A DNA stretch of 64,000 nucleotides from Paenibacillus dendritiformis (GCF_945605565.1 NZ_OX216966.1:3836001-3900000), one strand, 5' to 3'; positions 52,291 to 61,263 are shown, counted from the first letter of the stretch. Notes: generated by a model not told the origin, from the letters alone. Translations and numbers: made by a program.

Positions 52291-53205
52291 ATGGACAACA
52301 TTATCGTGGTGAAAGATTTTGTGAAGAAATATGGGGATTTCACAGCGGTCGACCGGGTATCCTTTGAAGTCGAGAGTGGAAGCATCTTCGGTTTTTTAGG
52401 ACCTAACGGCGCGGGCAAAAGCACTACAATCAACACCTTATGTACGATCATGGAGAAAACGTCGGGCGTGCTGCTTATCGACGGCAAGGATGTAAACCGG
52501 GATAAAGACAAGGTCCGAAGCGTGATTGGGGTTGTGTTCCAAGACTCAACCCTCGACAACAAAATGACGGTTGAAGAAAATTTGAAGATGCACTGCTATT
52601 TTTACGGTTTGCCGAAATCCATTATGAATGAGCGTATTGATTTTGTGCTGGAGATCGTTGATATGACGGACTGGAAAAAGGCAATGGCCGGCAGCTTGTC
52701 GGGAGGCATGAAAAGAAGAGTCGAGATCGCCAGAAGCCTCCTGCATTTTCCTAAAGTTTTGTTTTTGGATGAACCTACGACAGGGCTTGATCCGCAGACG
52801 AGAGCGAATACTTGGGAGTACATTATCAAGCTCCAAAAGGAGAAAAATTTGACGATATTTTTAACGACTCATTATATGGACGAGGCTGAAATTTGCAATA
52901 AAGTGGCTGTTATGGACCACGGCAAAATTATTGCGTTCGATGAGCCGCACGCATTGAAGCAGCGATACACCAAAGACAAAGTTCATATCGCTAGCAGCGA
53001 CGAGCGTGCATTAGAATACTTGTTGCAACATTTTGAGATGAGCTATGAGAGAAAAAACGGTTACTTCGCCGCAGAATTTACCCGATTATCCGACCTGCTG
53101 GACATCGTCAGCGAACATCGGCCGGCGATTACCGATATCGAAATTAAAAAAGGTACGTTAAACGATGTGTTTCTTGAAATTACGGGCAAGGATATAAGGG
53201 GGTAA
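52291..53205 (+). CDS. ABC transporter ATP-binding protein (DrrA-like)
   Basis: A 304-residue ATPase. Walker A is GPNGAGKST, the signature is LSGGMKRRV and Walker B is VLFLDEPTTGLDPQ. The C-terminal extension and the sequence resemble the daunorubicin-resistance (DrrA) type, which drives export of drugs or lipids with an ABC-2 permease. The ATG at 52291 or the GTG at 52282 could be the start; the TetR stop lies 15 bases before the ATG. The permease follows 6 bases after its stop. Confidence 0.92.
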   Translation: MDNIIVVKDFVKKYGDFTAVDRVSFEVESGSIFGFLGPNGAGKSTTINTLCTIMEKTSGVLLIDGKDVNRDKDKVRSVIGVVFQDSTLDNKMTVEENLKMHCYFYGLPKSIMNERIDFVLEIVDMTDWKKAMAGSLSGGMKRRVEIARSLLHFPKVLFLDEPTTGLDPQTRANTWEYIIKLQKEKNLTIFLTTHYMDEAEICNKVAVMDHGKIIAFDEPHALKQRYTKDKVHIASSDERALEYLLQHFEMSYERKNGYFAAEFTRLSDLLDIVSEHRPAITDIEIKKGTLNDVFLEITGKDIRG

Positions 53206-53211
53206 CTGGGG

Positions 53212-54048
53212 ATGCGCATTGTTGCGGCGATATGGTTTCGAAATGTCAAACTATTTATCAGAAATCGTGTGCAATTGGTTTTAATGCTGATAATGCCGTT
53301 TTTTTATTTATATTTGTTAAGCTCCGCTTTCGCAAGCACATCGATAACCAATCCGTTACATTATGTGCTGGCCGGTATTGTAATCATTGTCGTGTTCCAG
53401 ACATCGCTGAATATCGCAACCTCGACGATCGAAGATATCGTGTCCGGGTATATGAAAGAAGTGCTTGTTAGTCCTGTCAAAAGAATACAGATCGCGGCCG
53501 GACAAATGCTGGCCTCGGCAACGATTGCTACGTTCCAAGGGATTATGATTTTGATCATCGGTTATTGTATCGGCATGACCTATGCATCCATTTTGACCCC
53601 CTTTGCCATTATCGGCTTCATGATTTTAGTCGGACTTGTATTTTCGGCGTTCGGATTATTTTTAGCGACATTAGCCAAAAATTCGCAGACCTTTCAGATT
53701 GTCTCGGTCGCCGTTACAACGCCGTTCACTTTTTTATGCGGCGTGTACATTCCGCTTAGCTTGCTGCCGGACGGCTTGCAGTATATGGCGTTGTTTAATC
53801 CGATGACCTATGCCGCGGCATTTTTCAGAGCGCTTAGTTTAGAAAAAATGTCTTTGCCGCCAGACGAGTTAGTCGCCGAACAGCTCGCGTTTAAAGTAAG
53901 TGATTTTGTGATAACTCCTCAACTGGGCATCATCTTTATCATTTCATTCGGGATCTTATTTTTATTGCTCTCGACGATTGCCTTTGCCAAAGTTGATTTT
54001 TCAAGAATGAACCGGGCGCAAGGAACGAAAGATATTTTTCAGCAATAG
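53212..54048 (+). CDS. ABC-2 type transporter permease (DrrB-like)
   Basis: A 278-residue membrane protein with six hydrophobic segments. TSLNIATSTIEDIVSGYMKE and the SPVKRIQIAAGQMLA segment are typical of ABC-2 permeases. The C-terminal half has FNPMTYAAAFFRALSLE, a conserved part of the DrrB group. Together with the ATPase it forms an exporter for an unknown, probably hydrophobic, compound. Confidence 0.92.
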   Translation: MRIVAAIWFRNVKLFIRNRVQLVLMLIMPFFYLYLLSSAFASTSITNPLHYVLAGIVIIVVFQTSLNIATSTIEDIVSGYMKEVLVSPVKRIQIAAGQMLASATIATFQGIMILIIGYCIGMTYASILTPFAIIGFMILVGLVFSAFGLFLATLAKNSQTFQIVSVAVTTPFTFLCGVYIPLSLLPDGLQYMALFNPMTYAAAFFRALSLEKMSLPPDELVAEQLAFKVSDFVITPQLGIIFIISFGILFLLLSTIAFAKVDFSRMNRAQGTKDIFQQ

Positions 54049-54235
54049 AAAATAGGAGCAGTGCGGACCTTGGTTCCGTTATTTGTACACGATTAACGGA
54101 TTCCCGGTCCGCATGACTGCCCCTCAAAATCATTCAGATTCTCCTATTTCATCGCAGCGCTAATGATTCATATACCAATGCAATGCTCTTTTTTCCAGTT
54201 CCTTCACAAACGCATCTTTTCCGTCCATATAAGCT

Positions 54236-54904
54236 TCAATATTGCATCATATCAATGATCGGCTTGGCCTTTAGCCCGGGTACCGAGGTACCTCCATTTT
54301 CCGTCCCGTAGACCACCAGGTCGGCTCTTTGATGGGGGAGGTGCTTCGCCATATAGATGTCCTCCGCAACCATCCAATTAGTCACCCACATATCGCGCGC
54401 TCCTTCTCCGTCTCTAGCTAGTCCTCTCGACAGTCTCGTCTCTCTTGGGCAATCGACCCATATCGCAACATCGTATTGCTCCGCCAATTCGTGCCGGATG
54501 GAGTACACTCCTTCCACAATGACCACCCCGCCCACCGGAACCGTATGCCATTCCGCCAATGTATCGCTATCCCAATCATACCGTTGATAGCGGCCTTCCC
54601 GGTCTTGGCTGAGTGGGCACAGCACTTGGCGCCGCATGCGCTGCCAATCGAAATCCGCGCCGACGGGCTTCTCCATCGGGGAGCCTTCGACGATATCAGC
54701 GAATGGCAAATAAAAATCGTCCATATGCACAACGGTTGCATTCGGACATTCCGCCGCTAATTGAGATGCGAGTGTGCTTTTGCCCGAGCCGCCGCAGCCA
54801 TCGATTCCGATGACCAGCGTCGCATGTCTTCGCGGAACGATGTCTATCGCTTGAATCAACTGCTCGATCGTTTGAAATGCGCTTTTTTTCATCACAAACT
54901 CCAT
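54236..54904 (-). CDS. Uridine kinase-like P-loop protein
   Basis: A 222-residue P-loop kinase of the uridine kinase/phosphoribulokinase group. Walker A is IGIDGCGGSGKST and the following MDDFYLPFADI and VEGVYSIRHELAE segments are like the nucleoside-binding and Walker B parts. It lies 33 bases downstream of rtcB on the same strand and is probably co-transcribed, which hints at a role in RNA or nucleoside metabolism. The ATG at 54904 follows GGAGGG; an ATG four codons later is also possible. Confidence 0.82.
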   Translation of the reverse strand: MEFVMKKSAFQTIEQLIQAIDIVPRRHATLVIGIDGCGGSGKSTLASQLAAECPNATVVHMDDFYLPFADIVEGSPMEKPVGADFDWQRMRRQVLCPLSQDREGRYQRYDWDSDTLAEWHTVPVGGVVIVEGVYSIRHELAEQYDVAIWVDCPRETRLSRGLARDGEGARDMWVTNWMVAEDIYMAKHLPHQRADLVVYGTENGGTSVPGLKAKPIIDMMQY

Positions 54905-54937
54905 CCGGCCCTCCACTACTCCTCTTTAGTGTAAGCG

Positions 54938-56395
54938 TTAACCGCCTTTGACTGTCGCCAATGGCTTGCATCTTGCCACGACGCCGGCAAGACCTGCTCC
55001 GACGACGCTCTCGATAATCTGCTCCACATCCTTGTAGGCTTGCGGCGCTTCGTCGATAATCGACTCCAGCATGCGCTGATTCACGACGACTTCGTCGTCC
55101 GTGCCGACCTGAAGCGAGGCCGCGAACTCGTCTACGGTCACAAGCTGCTTCGTGGCGCTGCGCGAACGGACGCGCCCTGCGCCGTGGCAGATGGAGTAGT
55201 AGTTCGCCGCACCTGGGTCACGGCCGACCATCAAGTAAGATGCGCTGCCCATGGAACCCGGGATAAGCGCCGGATGTCCGGTCGCCGCATACGGCTTCGG
55301 ATTATCCGGATGGTGCGGCGGCAGCGCGCGAGTCGCCCCTTTGCGGTGCACGAACATGCGGCGTCCGTTATGACTTTCTTCCCATGCATAGTTGTGCATC
55401 AAATCATACAACGTTGTCATCTCGACCTTCGACCCGAGCACATCGCGGAACGCTTCGCGAATGCCGAACGCCATCAGATGGCGGTTCACAACCGCATAGT
55501 TCAGCGCTGAATACATCAGATGGACATAGCGCTCCGCCACCGGCTCCGACAACGGGGCGAACACTAACCTTGGATCGGCCGTCCCGACACCGGCTGACCG
55601 CATCCATTGCGCCATCTCTTTGCTGCACTGCTGACTGACAGCGCCGCCCCAGGCTCGCGATCCGGAATGGATCATGACGATGACCTGGCCGTCGAACAAT
55701 CCCCAAGCTTCGGCCGTATCCCGGTTCGACTCATCGATCTCCACCGCCTGGATTTCCGCGAAGTGGTTGCCGCCGCCGAGCGTTCCGAGCTGGCGGTGGG
55801 AACGATGCCATGCTGCGGCCGGCATCTCGTTCAGCATCTCTGCGTCGAACGCGAATTTGCTGTGTTCCACATGGGTGAGGGAGGTCATCTTTTTCGGCGT
55901 ATACGAGTCCGGCACGTATTTTTTGGGCAAGCCATGAAGCCCTTTGACCAGCACATGCTCCAGGCGGATGTCCGAGAAATGGCCGCGCGCATGAGAGTCG
56001 ACAGGAACCAGCTTCTCGATCGCCTTCACCAGCTTGCGCCGCAGCTTCACATCCTGCAAGGCGTCGCGGTGGACATTCGTCAGATGCACCCGCATGCCGC
56101 ATCCGATATCGCTCCCAACGATAGAAGGGGAGACATAACCATCACTGGCGTTCCATACGGCGGTCGTGCCGATGCAGGTGCCGACACCGACATGGACGTC
56201 CGGCGTATAGCTCATATAGACACGGTTCGGGATTTGCAAATTATTGTTGGCCATTTCAAATACTTTGGCCCCCAGATCTTGATAAAGAGCGTTATTGGCA
56301 TAAACGTGGAGCGTGCCGGCAGGCAGCTCGATGGTGCGGTAATAGCATTCTTGAGCAGGCAGGTCACTGCCATATATAAAATTATCCGTATGCAT
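54938..56395 (-). CDS. rtcB: RtcB family RNA ligase
   Basis: A 485-residue RtcB protein, which joins RNA ends with 2',3'-cyclic phosphate or 3'-phosphate to a 5'-OH using GTP and Mn. Motifs in order: DVHVGVGTCIGTTAVW, SDIGCGMRVHL (metal Cys), GTLGGGNHFAEIQ, VMIHSGSRAWG, and the guanylylated His in HGAGRVRSR. The start MHTDNFIYGSDLPAQECYY has AAAGGA about 11 bases upstream. The leader, from 56396 to about 56660, holds a small ORF and two terminator-like hairpins, so transcription into rtcB is probably controlled. Confidence 0.92.
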   Translation of the reverse strand: MHTDNFIYGSDLPAQECYYRTIELPAGTLHVYANNALYQDLGAKVFEMANNNLQIPNRVYMSYTPDVHVGVGTCIGTTAVWNASDGYVSPSIVGSDIGCGMRVHLTNVHRDALQDVKLRRKLVKAIEKLVPVDSHARGHFSDIRLEHVLVKGLHGLPKKYVPDSYTPKKMTSLTHVEHSKFAFDAEMLNEMPAAAWHRSHRQLGTLGGGNHFAEIQAVEIDESNRDTAEAWGLFDGQVIVMIHSGSRAWGGAVSQQCSKEMAQWMRSAGVGTADPRLVFAPLSEPVAERYVHLMYSALNYAVVNRHLMAFGIREAFRDVLGSKVEMTTLYDLMHNYAWEESHNGRRMFVHRKGATRALPPHHPDNPKPYAATGHPALIPGSMGSASYLMVGRDPGAANYYSICHGAGRVRSRSATKQLVTVDEFAASLQVGTDDEVVVNQRMLESIIDEAPQAYKDVEQIIESVVGAGLAGVVARCKPLATVKGG

Positions 56396-56449
56396 ATATA
56401 TCGTAATTCCTTTCTCATTTCCGTTCGAGTTTATTGAATAATACAAAAT

Positions 56450-56480
56450 AAAAAAGACCGCAGACTCTCGTCCCGCGGCC
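56450..56480 (-). terminator. Second terminator-like hairpin in the rtcB leader
   Basis: On the minus strand GGCCGCGGGAC, loop, GTCTGCGGTC and six T. It ends 55 bases before the rtcB start codon. Confidence 0.7.
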
Positions 56481-56493
56481 ATTTGATCATAAT

Positions 56494-56522
56494 AAAAAGC
56501 CATAGACGTCATCGTCTACGGC
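56494..56522 (-). terminator. First terminator-like hairpin in the rtcB leader
   Basis: On the minus strand GCCGTAGAC, loop GATGAC, GTCTATGGC and five T. Just one mismatch-type pair. It follows the small ORF by 41 bases. Confidence 0.75.
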
Positions 56523-56562
56523 AAGCAACCGATTAAGCCTCCCCGCGAGGGGGATCACCCGA

Positions 56563-56655
56563 TTATCTTGTTCTCACTCCGTAGAGGCCGACGAGAGACT
56601 GTTCCCAATCGATATGCAATTGCAATGCCGCAGCTTGATTCCATGTCATCTTCAT
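56563..56655 (-). CDS. Candidate 30-residue leader peptide upstream of rtcB
   Basis: A strong AAGGAGG ribosome site precedes two in-frame ATGs (56655 and 56649). The frame has 30 or 28 codons and begins MKMTWNQAAALQLHIDWEQS; it ends with VRTR. Two terminator hairpins lie between it and rtcB. The arrangement looks like an attenuation leader, but the peptide may also be an independent small protein. I do not recognise it. Confidence 0.5.
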   Translation of the reverse strand: MKMTWNQAAALQLHIDWEQSLVGLYGVRTR

Positions 56656-56708
56656 CAACCTCCTTTTCCAAAATATACATTCATCATAAAATGGCAGTGC
56701 TCTCGATG

Positions 56709-56921
56709 TCAATCTTTATTTTTCTCCACGAACGCTTTGACGCACTCTTCGCACACGCATGCTTTCCGGCGCTGTTCCGCCGGTATCTTCTCCAGCAGCT
56801 CCTGGGGAACGGAGCGCTTCATGCACCAGCATTCGGTATGAGGCCGCCCGGCCGCATACGCGCAATGATTGGGCTGTCCGCATAACGGACAGCGTTGAGG
56901 ATCGATTAGAACGGTATTCAT
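56709..56921 (-). CDS. Cysteine-rich CWC family protein
   Basis: A 70-residue zinc-binding-type protein. CPLCGQPNHCAYAAG, then CWCMKRSVPQELLEKIP and CVCEECVKAF show the conserved cysteines and the C-W-C motif that names the family. The role in cells is unknown. The ATG at 56921 gives MNTVLIDPQRCPLCG; the longer frame to 57002 has no ribosome site. It is the gene before the rtcB leader, on the same strand, at a distance of about 50 bases. Confidence 0.82.
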   Translation of the reverse strand: MNTVLIDPQRCPLCGQPNHCAYAAGRPHTECWCMKRSVPQELLEKIPAEQRRKACVCEECVKAFVEKNKD

Positions 56922-57139
56922 ATGTACTGTACACCTGCTTCGGACTGAAATTTGTACGCCTGTACCAAGTATACCAGAATGCGCCGATTCCAAATACGGC
57001 ACTGATCACAGGGAGCAGTTCACGCAACTCACACGATATCCCGTTGGCAGATTCACAAAAAATCCCCGTCAAAAAAATAGAAAGGAAGGAATCGGATTGA
57101 GGCGCTTGACTTGCCAAGATCTGAAGTGCGGAAATAAAT

Positions 57140-57370
57140 GTGGGCGTGAATACGGTCTTGCGCCACCTGGTTGAACGGCTGCTCCATGCCGAAGCATTGG
57201 ATTGCGAGCAATTGGCAGTGATGAACGATGGATATAGACAAACTGTATCTCTCCATTCCGCTTGTCGCAGGCACATTGCTAACCGACATTTTCCCTCATT
57301 TGCAAGCCAGATATATGAACAGATGAATGAACGATTGGGGAGGTATTATATTGATTGGTCCGAGGAGTAA
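57140..57370 (+). CDS. Doubtful 76-residue open frame
   Basis: The frame from GTG 57140 ends with NERLGRYYIDWSEE. No recognised domain and no good ribosome site. A second short open frame in another phase starts at ATG near 57231. The 56922-57391 stretch otherwise holds nothing I can identify; this may be the remnant of a gene. Confidence 0.2.
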   Translation: MGVNTVLRHLVERLLHAEALDCEQLAVMNDGYRQTVSLHSACRRHIANRHFPSFASQIYEQMNERLGRYYIDWSEE

Positions 57371-57391
57371 AACCGATCGCTGCCGCGTATG

Positions 57392-57420
57392 TTTACTTTC
57401 GTCATCATTGATGATACTAT
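57392..57420 (+). promoter_or_regulatory. Sigma-A promoter of the T-box/glnS unit
   Basis: TTTACT (57392-57397), 17 bases, TACTAT (57415-57420). The transcript would start near 57427, just before the T-box leader. Confidence 0.65.
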
Positions 57421-57439
57421 GTACCAAATAAGAAACGCC

Positions 57440-57720
57440 ATGAAGAGAAGAGTAGATGAATGAGGAAGCCTTGCAGAGAGCTCCGGCAGCTGAAAAGGAG
57501 CAGGATTCCCTTCGTTGAACCAAGCCTCTGAGCGGCGCATCGGAACGGGTTGCCGGGATGGTGCGACAGGTGCTCCTGTTACAGAGCTAGGGTATAAGCA
57601 TCCGATGCGGCTGCCGTACCTGATGAGGCGGATATAGCGATATATCGGCGAACCGGGGTGGCACCGCGACAGCAAATCTCGTCCCCAAGACAGCAGTCTT
57701 GGAGGCGGGATTTTTTTATT
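57440..57720 (+). promoter_or_regulatory. T-box riboswitch (glutamine-type)
   Basis: The leader shows the stem I elements AGAGTAGATGAATG, GAGAGCTCCGG and CTGAAAAGGAG, a specifier region with GAACCAAGCC (CAA, a glutamine codon, at 57521-57523), the T-box motif CCGGGGTGGCACCGCGAC (57653-57670) and a terminator (57673-57719) with AAGAC/GTCTTGG and seven T. Uncharged tRNA-Gln would pair with the leader and let transcription continue. It lies before glutaminyl-tRNA synthetase, which fits a CAA specifier. Confidence 0.93.
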
Positions 57721-57758
57721 TTCCTGCATGAAGAACAAACCATACAAGGAGGTTGTGC

Positions 57759-59441
57759 ATGATGAATCCTGGCAAGGAAACGGCGGAAGCCGCGAATTTT
57801 TTGGAAAAGCTGGTGCGGGATGATATCGCGCAAGGGGAGTATCACAGACCTGTCGCCACAAGATTCCCCCCGGAACCGAACGGGTATCTGCATATCGGGA
57901 GCGCGTATGCGATCCATGTGAATCATTCTATTGCGAGCAAGTATAACGGGGCGTTTCATCTGCGCTTTGATGACACGAATCCGCTGAAGGAGGATAACAA
58001 ATATGTGGATGCGATCCGGGAAGACATCGAGTGGCTGGGATATGAACCGGCGGTCTACTTCGGTTCGGACTATTCGGAACAAATATATGAGTATGCCGTC
58101 AAGCTGATTCACAAGGGGAAAGCTTACGTCTGCGATCTGACGCCCGAACAAATGACCGAATACAGAGGGACATTGACCGAACCGGGAACAGATAGCCCAT
58201 TCCGCAATCGGCCCGTGGAGGAGAGCCTGCTCTTGTTCGAACGAATGCGGAAGGGAGATTTCCCGGCCGCATCCAAAGTGCTTCGCGCCAAAATCGATAT
58301 GTCCTCGCCCAACCTGAATCTGCGGGATCCCGTGCTATATCGTATCGTGCATGCGGAGCACTATCGGACGGGGAATGACTGGTGCATCTATCCAATGTAT
58401 GATTTTGCCCACCCGATTCAGGATTGGATCGAAGGAATTACCCATTCCTTCTGTTCTGCCGAGTTCAAAGACCATCGTCCGCTGTATGAATGGGTGCTCC
58501 GTGAGCTGGAAGCTCCGGAGCCGCCGAAGCAGCGGGAATTCGGACGATTAAGTCTATCCGGGATGGTGACAAGCAAGCGGTATTTGCGCGAGCTGGTGGA
58601 AGGGGGCTTCGTGGACGGCTGGGATGATCCGCGTCTTCCCACTCTCCGCGGGCTGCGGCGCAGAGGGGTCACCCCGGACAGCATTGCACGATTTATGGAG
58701 GAGATCGGGATCCTGAGACAGAACAGCGTCATTGACTCTGCCATGCTCGATCATTTTATCCGCCAGGATTTGAAGGAGAGAACGATCGGTTATATGGCTG
58801 TCCTGAACCCGTTGAAGGTGATTATAACCAACTATCCGGAAGATCGGACGGAAATACTCCGCCTTAAAAATAAAGAAGGAGATGAAGCGTTAAGCACCAG
58901 GGAGGTGCCCTTCGCCAGAGAGCTGTTCATCGAGAAGGAAGACTTCATGGAGGAGCCGATTGCCGGGTTCCACCGGCTGTCTCCAGGAACGGAGGTGCGG
59001 CTGAAGGGGGCGTACTTCATCCGGTGCGAGCAGGTGGTGAAGGAGCCGGTGACGGGGGAGATCGAGGAACTGCACTGTACCTATGATCCCGCGACCAAGA
59101 GCGGGTCCGGATTCAACGCCAGAAAGGTGAAAGCGACGATTCACTGGGTGTCTGCGGCGCATGGCATTCCGGCTGAGGTTCATGTGTACGATGCGCTGCT
59201 GCGGCCTTCCGCCGTGCTGAAGGAGTCGGGAAACTGCTGGGAGGAGCTGGTCAATCCTCATTCGCTCGTCCAAATGAAGCACGCCGTGCTGGAGCCCGCC
59301 TTAAAGGACGCTTCCGCCACTGAAAAAGTTCAGTTCGTGCGGCACGGCTATTTCTGCCTCGATACGAAATATACGACGGAGGACAGACGCGTGTTCAACC
59401 GGATAGTCTCTCTCAAGGATTCATGGAAGAGAGAAAGATAA
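57759..59441 (+). CDS. glnS: Glutamine--tRNA ligase
   Basis: A class I aminoacyl-tRNA synthetase of about 560 residues that charges tRNA-Gln directly. The HIGH-type motif is PPEPNGYLHIGSAYA (His at about residue 45) and the KMSKS-type motif is MVTSKRYLRE. RFDDTNP and the C-terminal anticodon-binding beta-barrels (for example VRLKGAYFIRCEQVVK) are typical of GlnRS. The start is one of two adjacent ATGs (57759 or 57762), both after AAGGAGG. A T-box lies upstream. Most Bacilli instead amidate Glu-tRNA-Gln with GatCAB, so the gene is a notable feature. Confidence 0.94.
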   Translation: MMNPGKETAEAANFLEKLVRDDIAQGEYHRPVATRFPPEPNGYLHIGSAYAIHVNHSIASKYNGAFHLRFDDTNPLKEDNKYVDAIREDIEWLGYEPAVYFGSDYSEQIYEYAVKLIHKGKAYVCDLTPEQMTEYRGTLTEPGTDSPFRNRPVEESLLLFERMRKGDFPAASKVLRAKIDMSSPNLNLRDPVLYRIVHAEHYRTGNDWCIYPMYDFAHPIQDWIEGITHSFCSAEFKDHRPLYEWVLRELEAPEPPKQREFGRLSLSGMVTSKRYLRELVEGGFVDGWDDPRLPTLRGLRRRGVTPDSIARFMEEIGILRQNSVIDSAMLDHFIRQDLKERTIGYMAVLNPLKVIITNYPEDRTEILRLKNKEGDEALSTREVPFARELFIEKEDFMEEPIAGFHRLSPGTEVRLKGAYFIRCEQVVKEPVTGEIEELHCTYDPATKSGSGFNARKVKATIHWVSAAHGIPAEVHVYDALLRPSAVLKESGNCWEELVNPHSLVQMKHAVLEPALKDASATEKVQFVRHGYFCLDTKYTTEDRRVFNRIVSLKDSWKRER

Positions 59442-59702
59442 GCTGCTCGGCCGCAAAAAAAGGGAGTTGCCGTTCAGGCCGTATTCCCCTTATAATGGAC
59501 AGCACAAGGGAGGTCGGTAGAAATGGCAAAGCAGTTTGCCGGAATCGGCAACGACTCATGCAAAGCCTAATATTGGGGCGATACTTTGCATGGGGCGGAC
59601 AGTGATCATAAGGACATGTCGCCCGAGAGAGCTTGATATCGTTTCTAATAATGGGCTTTGCACCTTATTTCCATTCCATCAAAAATAAGGGGCTGTAAAG
59701 CA

Positions 59703-60356
59703 ATGTTGAAACCATTTATTAGAAACCATCAATATAATCTGATTAAGAAGCAGACCGATCTTCTGCAGCATGCCTGCAACACGGTGACCGATCCGAAAGT
59801 CGTGGAATCGGTACGATACAGCACGCTCACCAAAATCGTCGAAGCGTTCCCGGATGCGGAAGAGGCGCAGAAGCAAGCGCTGGAGAAAATCTCGACGCTG
59901 CATTCAACGGTGGAATTCCAGGACTATTTGGAGTCGCTGGTGCCGTACATGACGGAATTTGCGCCCGTGACGGAAAAGCAGATCAGGAAGCTGTTCCCTA
60001 AAATCAAAAAGCTGAAGGTTCCCAATGCCGCTGACATCGATTTCCGCTATGTCACCTATGTGGGCTGGACCGACATCGCGACGAATCGAATGTTCTTTGT
60101 GTACCATCTGAACGGCCAGCTAGTCGGCATCGAAGGAAGATATACCCCGACGAGCAAGAAGAGCGTATGCTTTTTGTGCAACCGGCATCAAGAGGTCGCG
60201 TTATTCTCGGCGGTAACGAAATCGAAGCCGGCGAACGCCTCGCCTGATTACTACAAGGCCATCGGCAACTATGTATGCATGGATAGCGACGCCTGCAACA
60301 AGAGCATTACGAATATCGGCACATTGGAAAAATTTATAGGCAACGTTATAGGTTGA
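59703..60356 (+). CDS. FusB/FusC-type elongation factor G-binding protein
   Basis: A 217-residue protein with the FusB fold: an N-terminal helical bundle (MLKPFIRNHQYNLIKKQTDL) and a C-terminal zinc-binding domain with four cysteines (CFLCNRH and CMDSDACN). FusB-type proteins bind EF-G and release it from the ribosome, giving resistance to fusidic acid. The ATG at 59703 is chosen since AAGGGG lies about 10 bases upstream; a TTG fifteen codons upstream is unlikely. Monocistronic, with a terminator after it. Confidence 0.9.
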   Translation: MLKPFIRNHQYNLIKKQTDLLQHACNTVTDPKVVESVRYSTLTKIVEAFPDAEEAQKQALEKISTLHSTVEFQDYLESLVPYMTEFAPVTEKQIRKLFPKIKKLKVPNAADIDFRYVTYVGWTDIATNRMFFVYHLNGQLVGIEGRYTPTSKKSVCFLCNRHQEVALFSAVTKSKPANASPDYYKAIGNYVCMDSDACNKSITNIGTLEKFIGNVIG

Positions 60357-60375
60357 ACGTATCGATACAGACAGA

Positions 60376-60406
60376 GGCTGCTGGAGCATATCCGGCGGCC
60401 TTTTCT
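60376..60406 (+). terminator. Terminator of the FusB-type gene
   Basis: GGCTGCTGG, loop, TCCGGCGGCC and TTTTCT, with two mismatches or wobbles. Confidence 0.65.
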
Positions 60407-60502
60407 ATTCAAAGCGCCATTTCGACCGTCATCTTGCATAACAATCGGCGGGAACGAGGGATACTGTAATAGCAGCCCATCTTGATAGCGAGAAGGTGAA
60501 GA

Positions 60503-61215
60503 ATGGAGACGGTAAAAGAATTATTGCTGATTACGGGACGAATCGCCCCGATATTTCCGCTTATATTAATAGTTACACCGTATATGGGGAAGCGATCTAT
60601 CGGCGAATTGCCGGTATTCGATTTTCTCGTCATTATCGCGCTGGGTGCCGTAGTCGGCGCCGATATCGCCGATCCGAAGATCGAGCATCTTCATACTTTT
60701 TTTGCTATCGTTCTCATTGGCCTTATGCAGAGAGCCGTCTCTTCTCTTGCCATCAGATCAAGAAAATTCCGCAAATGGATTGCCTTCGCGCCGACCGTCG
60801 TCGTGCACCAGGACAGATGGTCAAGCGAAATCTGAGAAAAGGGCGTTATTCCGTCGATAACATCCTTCAGATGCTGCGAGAGAAAGATGTGTTCAATATA
60901 GATGACGTCGAACTCGCCGTGCTGGAGGCGAACGGCAAATTAACGGTGTACAAAAAACCGCAAAAAACAACCGTTACCGCAGAGGATTTGGGAATCGCCA
61001 AAACAAAAAAGGGACTTGCTTACCCGATCATCGTGGATGGTTCGGTTTCCGAAGAAGTGCTGTCCTACTTGAAAAAAGATATGACATGGCTGGAATCACA
61101 GATGCAAGCCAAAGGTTTGCTAGCGAAAGATATCTTTTTTGCCTCTGTAGATGAGGATTGCCGGCTTCATATTTCGCACCCCGCATCTGGTCCCATCCCG
61201 GCGATACGGCATTAA
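60503..61215 (+). pseudogene. DUF421 (YetF-like) membrane protein gene with a frameshift
   Basis: The first 110 codons give METVKELLLITGRIAPIFPL, then a hydrophobic part with VFDFLVIIALGAVVGADIAD and the N-terminal domain of DUF421 proteins. The expected continuation HQGQMVKRNLRKGRYSVDNI is found in another frame from about 60811, so one G is missing at the GGACAG position. Without the shift, the frame would continue to 61215 and give about 237 residues, the usual family length. Two peptides are therefore encoded, and the gene is either dead or the deletion is a sequencing error. DUF421 proteins are spore- or membrane-linked in Bacilli. Confidence 0.82.
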
Positions 61216-61263
61216 AGACACAGGCTTGGCGACAGATTCGAATCAGAAAGGAGCGGCTCCGTC

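Noticed and set aside
59423..59605. A 60-codon plus-strand frame after glnS
   Set aside because: It overlaps the glnS end, lacks a ribosome site and has no recognisable content.
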